From Mobilitalea sp. (GTDB taxonomy: Bacteria; Bacillota_A; Clostridia; Lachnospirales; Lachnospiraceae): a DNA stretch of 43,348 nt. The position numbers and the translations under genes were made by a program. This document shows positions 16,325 through 24,990 of this stretch, piece by piece. The notes under the pieces were generated by a model. It was given only the letters and a program-made list of their open reading frames with translations, ran no database searches and was not told the DNA's origin. Numbering within the stretch: the first letter of the stretch is position 1; every line of letters begins with the position of its first letter. Location of the stretch: the NCBI GenBank assembly GCA_029974875.1, contig JARKQP010000526.1, positions 1 to 43,348 on the forward strand. The letters run 5' to 3'.

Positions 16325-16502
16325 AAAACTACATCTTTTATATCTCATACTGTGGCGGAGAATCCATATTGCCGGGTTCTCCGCTTCATCCTTTTGCTAT
16401 AAATTTCAGGCCAATCAAGTGCCTTGAAATACTTTTGTTAATTGACTAATATAGTCCCAAAATTCTAGTTTGTAAATAATAATTATTATTTAAACCATAT
16501 TG

Positions 16503-16547
16503 AAACCAGCGCCTACCTGCCTTTAAGGACAGAATAGACGCTGGTTT
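16503..16547. terminator. Hairpin between convergent FNT and YtaF genes
   Basis: AAACCAGCG (16503-16511) pairs with CGCTGGTTT (16539-16547), with an inner stem CTGCCTT/AAGGACAG. It lies between convergent genes and may end both transcripts. T runs are short on both strands. Confidence 0.55.
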
Positions 16548-16553
16548 TAATGT

Positions 16554-17201
16554 TTATTTTAAAAGTCTTACAAAAGCAAGTGAAATTAATATGATGCCGC
16601 TTAACCAGGATAGACCGAAGGGCACCTTGTCACTTAATTTACGTCCGATGAATTCCCCCGATTTTACCGCCAGTGTGCTAAGTACTAAGGAAGATACTAA
16701 TACCGCCAGTATGCTTACATTTGCCAGCGCAGCGCCGATACCGGCGACAAGGCTGTCAATCGATAATGCGATGGCAAGGGATAGGGCTTCCTTTGGTGAA
16801 AGTGTCTTTGAATGATCGACATCTGCTTCCTTCGGATCAGCATAGATGCTTAATATGAAGTTGAGGTTAAGCAGGCTGAATTCAATCTGCTTGTTTATGG
16901 TAGTATGCTTATCAATGACGGCCTTTATCAGATTATCCAGGAGCTTGATAACGCCTAATATGAACAAAATGCCGAAGGAAACCAGATGTAGTATGCTGCT
17001 GGGCAGATAGGGCTTAAGAAAGGCGCCGAGCAAAAGGGATATTCCTAGCACTATGGTACATAGGAAGGAGATAACCTGGACTGAGACCATAGGGATTTTG
17101 ATTTTATTGCTGCCATAGGCAAGACTTGCAATCAGGGCATCTGTAGATAATGCAGTTACAAATATCACGGATTCAATAATTTTAAATAGTAGATTGAACA
17201 T
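16554..17201 (-). CDS. ytaF: Sporulation membrane protein YtaF (MntP-like fold)
   Basis: A 215-aa membrane protein with two homologous halves. Each begins with the acidic membrane motif of the family (STDALIASLAYG at ~19-30 and SIDSLVAGIGAA at ~145-156). Six hydrophobic helices are visible with a cytoplasmic loop (~100-135) between the halves. It resembles YtaF, named for a sporulation-linked B. subtilis protein, and is distantly related to MntP manganese exporters (DUF204). Its transport role, if any, is unknown. The start has a spaced ribosome binding site (AGGAGTTATCCC) on the minus strand. The presence of this gene supports a spore-forming host. Confidence 0.85.
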   Translation of the reverse strand: MFNLLFKIIESVIFVTALSTDALIASLAYGSNKIKIPMVSVQVISFLCTIVLGISLLLGAFLKPYLPSSILHLVSFGILFILGVIKLLDNLIKAVIDKHTTINKQIEFSLLNLNFILSIYADPKEADVDHSKTLSPKEALSLAIALSIDSLVAGIGAALANVSILAVLVSSLVLSTLAVKSGEFIGRKLSDKVPFGLSWLSGIILISLAFVRLLK

Positions 17202-17333
17202 GGGATAACTCCTTACACATATCTTAGAGGTATCATCGGAATTATTCTATGAAAAAGGTATGTACTAAGTTACTGTTTTACCAGTAAAAGGAATTTTCTG
17301 CATGGTTCAAAAGTCCGGTTAAGGATGAAATTA

Positions 17334-17363
17334 TTGACGATAGCTGCCTATTAATGGTAGTAT
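17334..17363 (+). promoter_or_regulatory. Possible promoter of the EAL protein gene
   Basis: TTGACG (17334-17339) and TAGTAT (17358-17363) are separated by 18 bp, ~90 nt before the start. The surrounding sequence is AT-rich and offers alternatives. Confidence 0.35.
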
Positions 17364-17451
17364 AAAATTATAATAAAGATTCATATTTCGACATGATAAA
17401 TTACTCGTTAGATTTTGAAAAAAGACGGATCATTGGGGAGATTGCATACAC

Positions 17452-19785
17452 ATGAATAAATGGTTTTCAAAGGATGAGGCTGGGAAGAACGGGTTATATA
17501 TCCCAATATTAATATATCTATTGGGACTAATCATACTGCTACCGATCTGCATTGTTTTTATTAAAACAGTACCGCCAGGCGTTGCTGTCCTGGGCGTATG
17601 CATTACATATTCCAGCATAGTATATGCGATTTTCCAGAAGCGGAAGTTAAAGAAGGAAAAGGCCGGGCGGGACATTTCTGAAGCAAGGCTGAAGGAATGC
17701 GCGGTATTATTCCAAGCTATTTTTGAGCAGGCAACAATAGGGATATGCGTCTCCCGTAACGACGAATATTACATGATAGACAGTATCAACCAGCCTAGTA
17801 TTAATCCCATGTTTGAAAAGCTTACCGGAAGGAGCAGGGAAGAATTTACGGCTATGGGATGGACGAAGGTGACCCATCCGGAGGATTTGGATGAGGATTT
17901 AAAGAAATTCGAGCTGCTTAGGAAGGGGGAGCTTGATGCCTATGAAATGGAAAAGCGCTATATTAGGCCGGATGGCTCCTTCTCCTGGGTCAATATGATG
18001 GTATCCAGGTTAAAGCTGGAGAACAGCCCGGATTTTTACCATCTGTGCCTTGCCATTGATATTAATAAGGAAAAGGAAATTGAGCAGGAGCTCCATCAAA
18101 GCGAGCGAAGTAAATCCGCATTTCTGGAAAGCCTGCCGGGAATGGTCTACCGCTGTAATTATGACCGGGATTGGACAATGCTATATGTATCAAGGGGATG
18201 CATTGAGCTTACAGGCTATGAGCCGGAAAGCATCCTGCATAACCAGGAGCTTTCCTTCAATGATATAATCCTTCCGCAATACCGGGATTACCTGTGGGAT
18301 AAATGGAGAGAAATATTAAAGGGGGAGACACAGCTTAAGGAGGAGTACGAGATCAGGACAGCCTCAGGAGAAATCAAATGGGTGTATGAACAGGGGCAGC
18401 CGGTTTATGACGCGCAGCATAATATTATAGCCCTGGAGGGTCTGATTATAGATATTACCAAACAAAAGGAACAGGAGCTGAAGCTAAAGTATATCAGTGA
18501 ACATAACGGCCTTTCCGGATTGTATAACCGCCGGTATTTTGAAGCAATTATGCAGGTGGAATGTAATTATCCCGAGCCCGTGGATAAGGCCCTTATATTA
18601 GTCAATATCCGCAGGTTTAATATGATCAATATTACCTATGGGTATTATCAGGGTGAAAAGCTCATACAGGCCCTGGCAAATATGCTGGCTGGAATATGTA
18701 AGGAGGCTTATCAATTATTCCATATTTCCACGGACCGGTTTATCATCCTGGTGAAGGATTACCATAGTAGGGAGGAATTGTCCGCCCTGTGTGAGGTTAT
18801 ACTGCAGCATGCACAGGATATCCAGGTCATTAACAATCTGCAGATCAATATGGGAATCCTGGAGTTTAAGGATATAAAACCCGATGCCGACAGCATTTTA
18901 AAGTTTGCTTCCATCGCAGCGGAGAATGCGGACAGGAACCAGATGCGGGAATATTGTTTTTTCAACCATGAGATGGAAGATAGGATTATTTATAAGGAAA
19001 TCATCAAGGAGGAGCTGGCGGAAATCTCAGTGTCGGAGCAGGATGGAGGGTTATTCCTGGTTTATCAGCCTATTATCGACCTGAAAACCGATAAAATATA
19101 CGGCTTTGAGGCTTTAGCCAGGCTTTACAGTGACAGGCTTGGCTGGGTGTCTCCCAATGTATTCATACCTATTGCAGAAGAGGAGGGACTTATTGTTTCC
19201 TTAGGGAATAAGATTATGCGGCTCGCCCTGGATTTCCTTAGGCAGCTGGAGTTAAAGGGGTTAGCTGATATTACGCTTTCTTTTAATGTATCGGCGGTGC
19301 AATTACTCCGGGAAGATTTTGTAGATACCTTGGACCGCTTCATAAAAGAAGCCTGTGTGAACCCGGATAGCTTAAACATTGAGCTGACGGAAACGGTATT
19401 CTCCAATGACTATCAGGAGATTAACAGAATACTGGATCAGATCAGCGAGAGAAGTATAAAGGTATCCATTGATGATTTTGGAACGGGTTATTCTTCCCTG
19501 GCCCGTGAAAGGGAGTTAAACATTGACTGCCTCAAGATCGATAAATATTTTATCGACAAATTGCTGTCCCTGGATGGGAAAGAGTCAATTGTAGGTGATA
19601 TCATTTCCATGGCCCATAAATTAGGGCATTATGTGGTGGCAGAAGGAATTGAATATGAGAGCCAAAAGCGGTATTTGGCGGAGCACGATTGTGATTATAT
19701 GCAGGGCTATCTGTTCAGCAAACCATTATCCCCAGAAGGTGCAATGGAGCTGCTCTTCCAGACTAATTTTGCTTACCGCGGCTGA
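17452..19785 (+). CDS. Membrane PAS-PAS-degenerate GGDEF-EAL phosphodiesterase
   Basis: A 777-aa predicted c-di-GMP phosphodiesterase. Two N-terminal membrane helices (about 16-65) precede two PAS sensor domains (about 80-205 and 215-340). The GGDEF domain follows (about 350-500) but the signature reads STDRF (426-430), so cyclase activity should be absent; it may bind GTP or be structural. The EAL domain (about 520-770) keeps EALARLY (553 on), NVS, ELTETV, DDFGTGYSS (674 on), CLKIDK, AEGIEYE and QGYLFSKP. It should therefore hydrolyse c-di-GMP to pGpG. It is the first of four c-di-GMP genes on this strand. GGGGAG lies upstream at a slightly long distance. Confidence 0.9.
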   Translation: MNKWFSKDEAGKNGLYIPILIYLLGLIILLPICIVFIKTVPPGVAVLGVCITYSSIVYAIFQKRKLKKEKAGRDISEARLKECAVLFQAIFEQATIGICVSRNDEYYMIDSINQPSINPMFEKLTGRSREEFTAMGWTKVTHPEDLDEDLKKFELLRKGELDAYEMEKRYIRPDGSFSWVNMMVSRLKLENSPDFYHLCLAIDINKEKEIEQELHQSERSKSAFLESLPGMVYRCNYDRDWTMLYVSRGCIELTGYEPESILHNQELSFNDIILPQYRDYLWDKWREILKGETQLKEEYEIRTASGEIKWVYEQGQPVYDAQHNIIALEGLIIDITKQKEQELKLKYISEHNGLSGLYNRRYFEAIMQVECNYPEPVDKALILVNIRRFNMINITYGYYQGEKLIQALANMLAGICKEAYQLFHISTDRFIILVKDYHSREELSALCEVILQHAQDIQVINNLQINMGILEFKDIKPDADSILKFASIAAENADRNQMREYCFFNHEMEDRIIYKEIIKEELAEISVSEQDGGLFLVYQPIIDLKTDKIYGFEALARLYSDRLGWVSPNVFIPIAEEEGLIVSLGNKIMRLALDFLRQLELKGLADITLSFNVSAVQLLREDFVDTLDRFIKEACVNPDSLNIELTETVFSNDYQEINRILDQISERSIKVSIDDFGTGYSSLARERELNIDCLKIDKYFIDKLLSLDGKESIVGDIISMAHKLGHYVVAEGIEYESQKRYLAEHDCDYMQGYLFSKPLSPEGAMELLFQTNFAYRG

Positions 19786-19872
19786 AGAAAAAATCCGGTA
19801 AGAATAATGTCCTGGTTCATCTATTAAGTGCATGTCTGTCACCAGGCAAGCATAGATAAGGGAGGCCATAGT

Positions 19873-22122
19873 ATGAGAAAACATGAGAAGAAACCTGGGA
19901 CAAAATGTAGTATTTCTATTAGGAGCCGAATCATCATTATTTCTTCGGCATGTATTATGGTATTTGCCTTAGCCGTGGGAAGCGTGTATCTTGTCAATTG
20001 GATGGCGCTGGCCCAGGAAACGGCTGAAATCATGTCCTATGACATGAATGAGAAAATAAAGGAGCAGGTGGATAACCTGATAACGGAGCCATACAAAATC
20101 AATGAGGTGAACCAAAAGCTTATCTCAAATGGAATCATAGACCTTACTGATGAAAAGGTGCGGGAGAAATTCTTTGTCAGCGTCCTTCAAAGCTGCGGCA
20201 GCCAAATCTATGCCTTTACCTATGGAATGGAATCCGGGGAGTATTATGGTGCGAGAAGAAATAAACCTGGGGAGATCAAAATCATCAAAGATGATGGTGA
20301 TTCCCGGACAAAGGAGTGGTATCTGCGTGCAAAGCGGCTTGGAAAGCCAACCTATGTTCCAGGCTTTAGGAATTTTAATGTGGAGGATCTTGCAGTATCG
20401 GCAGCCTGGCCGGTCTATAATGATAAAGGGGAGCTGGAGGGCGTATTGGCAACCCATATGCTGCTTACGGGAATTAACCAATACCTAAAGGAAGCCGTAA
20501 GCCAAAAGGAGGGCTATGCTTATATTATTAATAAGGACTCCGAAGAATTAATAGGGAATTCCTTTGACCAGGCGAATTATACAATACTAAAGGATGGGAC
20601 ACTGAAACGGTATAAGCTTTCTGAGGTTGGGAGCGCCGGGATCCTGCGCGATTATGAACAATATAAAAAGAGCAGGGAAAGCCACTACCAGTCCCAGGGA
20701 GACCCGGACTATTATATTAATGTGACGGAATATCATACGGAAGGCCTTGATTGGATCATTGTCTCGGCGGCCTCCAACCACAGCTTTATGGATAAGGTTT
20801 TTTCGAACCTCCAAGGCACAGTGCTTATCATGGCCACCCTGTTAGTAATGTCTATCTTTGTTTATTATGTCAGTACGGGCAGAATGATCAAGCCCATTAA
20901 GGATCTGATTACTGCAATGGAGCAGCTTTCCTCCGGAGATCTGACGAAACGGGTAGAGGTGAAAAGAAATGACGAGCTTGGAACCATAGCCAACATATTT
21001 AACCAGATGGCGGACAGGATGAACGAGCTGGTGAACCATCTTGAGGACAATGTACAGGAGAGAACCTCACAGATACAGTATTTAAGCCGCCACGATACAT
21101 TGACGGGGCTTTTGAACAGGCATAGCTTTGAGGATACCTTAAAAAAATATGATACCAAGGCATATTTGCCGATCTCAATTATATTTGCGGATGTCAATGG
21201 GCTGAAGATGATAAATGATGTATTTGGGCATTCCTCAGGGGATATGTTGATAAAAAAGATTGCCGACATATTGAAAAAATCCTGCCGGAGTGAGGACGCC
21301 GTGGCCCGTGTCGGCGGGGATGAGTTCATTATACTTTTACCGAATACGGAAGAAAAGGAAGTAATAATGGTCGTAGAAAGAATAAAGGCGGGGCTGTCCG
21401 GAGAGAAGGTCAATGATATCCAGTGCAGTATAGCCATTGGCTACGACACAAAAACCAGTGCATATGAAGATGTTGAAAAAATCATAGGCAATGCTGAGAA
21501 TGAAATGTACCAGGACAAGGCAATTTCCAGAAAACGCTTTGCAGATGATGCAATCAATACGATTATCCATTCCCTGCAGGGGAAAAGCAGGCTGGAAAAA
21601 GTACATTCCAACCATGTAGCAGGGCTGTGTGAAAGGATGGGAAAGGCTCTGGGCTTACCGCAGCCGGAGGTCAAAAAGCTCTATGATGCAGGATATCTTC
21701 ACGATATCGGGAAGATTGTAATAGAAAATACCCTGCTGAACAAGCAGGGGGGCTTTACGCAATACGAGCAGCAGGAGCTGAGGCAGCACACGGTAACAGG
21801 CTATAAAATCCTAAAGCTCTTCGACCACACCCTGGATCTGGCGGATGATGTGTATGCCCATCATGAGAGATGGGATGGAAGCGGTTATCCTAAGGGGCTG
21901 AAGGGGCAGGAAATACCCTTGAATGCAAGGATTATTGCATTGGCGGAAAGCTATGATAACAAATTGTCAAGGCTGAAGGAGGTCACGGCCGGGGGCATCC
22001 TGCAGATATTGGAGGAAATGCAGGAGGAAGCGGGCAAATATTATGATCCGGAATTGACGGTCGTGTTTATTGACATGATCAAAAATAATGAGATTGTTTG
22101 GGAGGCAAAGCCTTCTTCCTAG
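19873..22122 (+). CDS. Cache-HAMP-GGDEF-HD-GYP bifunctional c-di-GMP sensor enzyme
   Basis: 749 aa. A membrane helix (about 20-42), an extracellular Cache-like sensor (about 45-310), a second helix (about 318-338) and a HAMP domain (about 340-392) precede a GGDEF cyclase domain. The GGDEF signature is intact (481-485) and RSED, five residues before it, matches the RxxD inhibitory site. The C-terminal HD-GYP domain has HD (610-611), HH (663-664) and DGSGYP. The usual acidic stretch near the end of the metal site reads ESYD instead of ADxxD. It may therefore both make and degrade c-di-GMP under control of an outside ligand. ATG 19873 is chosen because of AAGGGAGG; the upstream in-frame GTG at 19828 lacks a site. 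Confidence 0.9.
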   Translation: MRKHEKKPGTKCSISIRSRIIIISSACIMVFALAVGSVYLVNWMALAQETAEIMSYDMNEKIKEQVDNLITEPYKINEVNQKLISNGIIDLTDEKVREKFFVSVLQSCGSQIYAFTYGMESGEYYGARRNKPGEIKIIKDDGDSRTKEWYLRAKRLGKPTYVPGFRNFNVEDLAVSAAWPVYNDKGELEGVLATHMLLTGINQYLKEAVSQKEGYAYIINKDSEELIGNSFDQANYTILKDGTLKRYKLSEVGSAGILRDYEQYKKSRESHYQSQGDPDYYINVTEYHTEGLDWIIVSAASNHSFMDKVFSNLQGTVLIMATLLVMSIFVYYVSTGRMIKPIKDLITAMEQLSSGDLTKRVEVKRNDELGTIANIFNQMADRMNELVNHLEDNVQERTSQIQYLSRHDTLTGLLNRHSFEDTLKKYDTKAYLPISIIFADVNGLKMINDVFGHSSGDMLIKKIADILKKSCRSEDAVARVGGDEFIILLPNTEEKEVIMVVERIKAGLSGEKVNDIQCSIAIGYDTKTSAYEDVEKIIGNAENEMYQDKAISRKRFADDAINTIIHSLQGKSRLEKVHSNHVAGLCERMGKALGLPQPEVKKLYDAGYLHDIGKIVIENTLLNKQGGFTQYEQQELRQHTVTGYKILKLFDHTLDLADDVYAHHERWDGSGYPKGLKGQEIPLNARIIALAESYDNKLSRLKEVTAGGILQILEEMQEEAGKYYDPELTVVFIDMIKNNEIVWEAKPSS

Positions 22123-22202
22123 AAGAAAAAAACCTCTTTTCGGTAGGTTTGGAGGGAATAAGAAAAACTTTAAAAATTTTAACCAAGTATCAATTGTTCT
22201 AT

Positions 22203-22230
22203 TTGACAAATTCCGATATCATGGTAAAAT
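22203..22230 (+). promoter_or_regulatory. Promoter of the membrane GGDEF gene
   Basis: A perfect TTGACA (22203-22208) and TAAAAT (22225-22230) are separated by 16 bp. The leader is ~27 nt and includes AAGGAG. Confidence 0.6.
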
Positions 22231-22263
22231 TAGACCAAAAGTCCTAGTAAGGAGCAGAGCAGC

Positions 22264-23850
22264 ATGATCTACTTATCCATATTGTCATTTTTAGCAGCAT
22301 TCCTATATCTGTACCTTGGGCTTAAGGGTATTAGAAAGGATAGAAAATCCTACATATTCTGGCTCTTTTTTAGCATAAACTTAAGCATGGCAGTCTGGGC
22401 CTTTGCAGGTGCATTTCTTTATCTTGCAGAGGATAAATACCAGTATTCCTTCTGGAATAAGGTTGGTGCCTTCGGGTGGTGCAGCTTTGAAGCCTTAGTA
22501 TTATATTTTATATTAACCTTAACTGATAATAAGTGGATAAAGAACTGGCTGGTCAAGGTGCTGGTATTGATGCCGGCTCCGGTCTTTCTGTTCATGACCC
22601 TATTTTTATTCGGACCGGATATTAACACCAGCCAGGTGATTCAGGATATATTTTATACCGGCAATTTCATATATAATTTTTCCTATCTTGCAATCAGCAT
22701 GGTACTGCTGTATCTGTGGGGACGCCGGTCGAAGAATAAGCTCCGGAAAAAGCAGGCGGATATTATAGTGCTGAGCAGCCTGATACCCTTTGTCCTGAAC
22801 CTGATTGTGCAGAATATCCTGCCTTATTATAATATTGTCCACCTACCGTATATGGGTCAGCTATTTACTGTTATCATGTCCTTGGGTGTTGATTACGCAA
22901 TTATGAACTACCAGTTCATGTCAATCTCCGAGGCGGTTGTTACAAGGAAGCTGTTTGACGAATTAACGGGTCTGACTATTTTAATAAATCCGGAGGGCTA
23001 TATTATTAAGACAAACCGTTATATAGATAGCCTTCTGCATTATACCCAGGAAGAGATAAAGGGCGGGCATATTACGGGATTAATTAAGAACCAGGAGCTT
23101 CGTGGGATAATAGAAGACGGTGGTGAGCTGGAGCATCCCGTAAGCCTGCCGGAGGTGGAGGCTTTATCAAAGGATGGCCAGCCCATACCCTTTAGCTTAA
23201 CCATAATACCGATCCGCTCCAGGCCCCAGCTGCTCCAGGGGCACCTGATTATAGGGGAAGATATCCGGACTACAAAATGGCTGCAGGAAGAGGTAATTAA
23301 GAATAAGCGGGTCAACGAAGAGATGGCAAAGCTGAATGATGAGCTAAGGTTAATGAATGAGATATTGGTTAATAAATCCATTAAGGATGGTCTGACAGAT
23401 CTTTATAATCATCAATACATGAATGAGATTCTTGAGGAGACATTAAAGAGCATCAGCATGGCGGAGCAAGAGCTATGTGTCATGATGCTGGATATCGACC
23501 ATTTTAAGCTGGTAAACGATACCTTTGGGCACCAGACCGGTGACCGGGTTCTGGTTAAGGTGGCAGATTTAATTAGGGAGAATACAAGAACAAGCGATTA
23601 CATCGGAAGATATGGCGGTGAGGAATTCATCGTAGTGCTTCCGGATACAGGGCTAAAGGAAGCAGCGGAAATTGCCGAAAAGATAAGAAGAAGCATGCAG
23701 GAATATGATTTCTTACTTGAGAATAAAGAGATTACGATCAGCATTGGTGTTGTGCAATATGCTGGCGAGGTATCCCATGTACTGGTCAATAAGGCGGATA
23801 TGCTGTTATATCAGGCCAAGAGCAATGGAAGGAACAGGGTGGAAGTTTGA
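22264..23850 (+). CDS. Multi-helix membrane PAS-GGDEF diguanylate cyclase
   Basis: 528 aa. The N-terminal ~225 residues form about seven or eight membrane helices, like the 7TM sensor region found ahead of some histidine kinases. A PAS domain (about 235-345) and a coiled linker (about 345-375) follow. The GGDEF domain (about 380-525) has the active variant GGEEF (451-455), with RTSD five residues upstream as inhibitory site and DIDHFKLVND as the metal/GTP motif. It should synthesise c-di-GMP in response to a membrane or small-ligand cue. It has its own promoter, and a perfect 10-bp hairpin overlaps its stop codon. Confidence 0.9.
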   Translation: MIYLSILSFLAAFLYLYLGLKGIRKDRKSYIFWLFFSINLSMAVWAFAGAFLYLAEDKYQYSFWNKVGAFGWCSFEALVLYFILTLTDNKWIKNWLVKVLVLMPAPVFLFMTLFLFGPDINTSQVIQDIFYTGNFIYNFSYLAISMVLLYLWGRRSKNKLRKKQADIIVLSSLIPFVLNLIVQNILPYYNIVHLPYMGQLFTVIMSLGVDYAIMNYQFMSISEAVVTRKLFDELTGLTILINPEGYIIKTNRYIDSLLHYTQEEIKGGHITGLIKNQELRGIIEDGGELEHPVSLPEVEALSKDGQPIPFSLTIIPIRSRPQLLQGHLIIGEDIRTTKWLQEEVIKNKRVNEEMAKLNDELRLMNEILVNKSIKDGLTDLYNHQYMNEILEETLKSISMAEQELCVMMLDIDHFKLVNDTFGHQTGDRVLVKVADLIRENTRTSDYIGRYGGEEFIVVLPDTGLKEAAEIAEKIRRSMQEYDFLLENKEITISIGVVQYAGEVSHVLVNKADMLLYQAKSNGRNRVEV

Positions 23851-23870
23851 AAGAAAGTCACTTTCAAACT
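23844..23870 (+). terminator. Perfect hairpin over the diguanylate cyclase stop codon
   Basis: AGTTTGAAAG (23844-23853) pairs with CTTTCAAACT (23861-23870) around a 7-nt loop. The stop codon TGA at 23848-23850 lies in the 5' arm. Only a short A/T tail follows, so it may stabilise the mRNA end rather than terminate. Confidence 0.45.
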
Positions 23871-23885
23871 ATTTATTAAGGCCTA

Positions 23886-23917
23886 TTCACTTTTTGGATA
23901 GGTCGTCAAAAAGTGAA
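23886..23917 (+). promoter_or_regulatory. Hairpin reaching the ribosome binding site of the oxidoreductase
   Basis: TTCACTTTTTG (23886-23896) pairs perfectly with CAAAAAGTGAA (23907-23917). The 3' arm runs into the purine-rich AAAGG at 23916-23920 that precedes the next gene, so folding could limit translation. Confidence 0.45.
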
Positions 23918-23933
23918 AGGCACGGGGTTAACT

Positions 23934-24929
23934 ATGAAAAAACTCAACTACGCCATAATCGGTACGAACTGGTTAAGCAAACATTATGCAGCTGCCATAG
24001 AGGAAGCCGGGGAGCGGTTTTATGCGGTCTGCTCCAGGGATATTAAGAAAGCAGAGGACTTTGCAGGGGGAAGAGCCAGGGCATATGATGATATGGAAGA
24101 GATGCTTAGGGATCCGGCAATTGATGTCGTTTATAACTGTACGCCCAATATTCATCATGGGCCTATTTCCATCGCATGCCTCAAGGCAGGTAAGCATGTT
24201 TTTTGTGAAAAACCTGTTACCATGTCTCCGGAGGAATATGAGGAGGTATGCCGGGTGGCTGATGAAGAGGGGAAAAAGTTCTCTGAGGCCATCATGAATT
24301 ATTTTTCGCCGGCCATACCGGAGTTAAAAAAGCAGATCCGTGAAAGCGGAGATATTATATTGGCACGCTTTGACTTTTCCCAGCGTTCCAGCAAGATAGA
24401 GGCTGCGAAAAAAGGCATCCTGGCCTCCACCTTTCATAAGGGATCCGGCGGAGGGGTTCTCATGGATCTTGGAGTATATCCGCTCCATCTGGCGGTTAAC
24501 CTGTTCGGAGTTCCGAAGTCCTTGCAGGCTTTGGCCCATTGGTTTGGTGAAGTTGACATTACGGATACCCTGATCCTTAGATATGGCAGCTTTGATGTTG
24601 TCATTACGCTATCCAAGCTGGGGCAGGGCTATGCGGGCAGTGAGATTATATGTGATGGGGCAACCTTTGGCCTAAAGAATATTTCAATGGTATTAGGTGT
24701 GACAAAGACAGATTTAAGCCGTAAGGTTTCCGGGATAGACTGCGGGATTTCCATGCCGGACAATGCAATGAATGATTCTGATATCTTTGTCCATACCGCT
24801 TCCCTGCTAGTCCGGAGCTTTTCCCAGATGGTAAGGGGTGAGGCAGAGGATAATTACCTGAGCCTTAGAAGGAATTCCCTTGAGGTCCAGAAGCTGATCC
24901 GGGAAGCAAAGTTACAGATCGGTTATTAA
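23934..24929 (+). CDS. Gfo/Idh/MocA family NAD(P)-dependent oxidoreductase
   Basis: A 331-aa cytoplasmic protein with an N-terminal Rossmann domain and a C-terminal alpha/beta catalytic domain. The first nucleotide loop reads AIIGTNWLS, a variant of GxGxxG. The family motif CEKPVTM (with Lys as catalytic residue) and the later GGGVLMDLGVYPLHLA segment are present. Members act on sugars, inositols or related polyols; the substrate is not evident. ATG 23934 is preferred over GTG 23913 because it gives the normal N-terminus (MKKLNYAIIG). It sits alone among signalling genes and separates two c-di-GMP enzymes, with no clear functional link. Confidence 0.87.
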   Translation: MKKLNYAIIGTNWLSKHYAAAIEEAGERFYAVCSRDIKKAEDFAGGRARAYDDMEEMLRDPAIDVVYNCTPNIHHGPISIACLKAGKHVFCEKPVTMSPEEYEEVCRVADEEGKKFSEAIMNYFSPAIPELKKQIRESGDIILARFDFSQRSSKIEAAKKGILASTFHKGSGGGVLMDLGVYPLHLAVNLFGVPKSLQALAHWFGEVDITDTLILRYGSFDVVITLSKLGQGYAGSEIICDGATFGLKNISMVLGVTKTDLSRKVSGIDCGISMPDNAMNDSDIFVHTASLLVRSFSQMVRGEAEDNYLSLRRNSLEVQKLIREAKLQIGY

Positions 24930-24990
24930 GCTTTGCTGTGTATGGAAAAGGCTGGTGCAAGGACTTGGGACTGTCCTAGTGGAGGATAAT

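Noticed and set aside
16258..16449. Small frame overlapping the end of the FNT gene
   Set aside because: It overlaps a well-supported gene in another frame, lacks a ribosome binding site and resembles no family.
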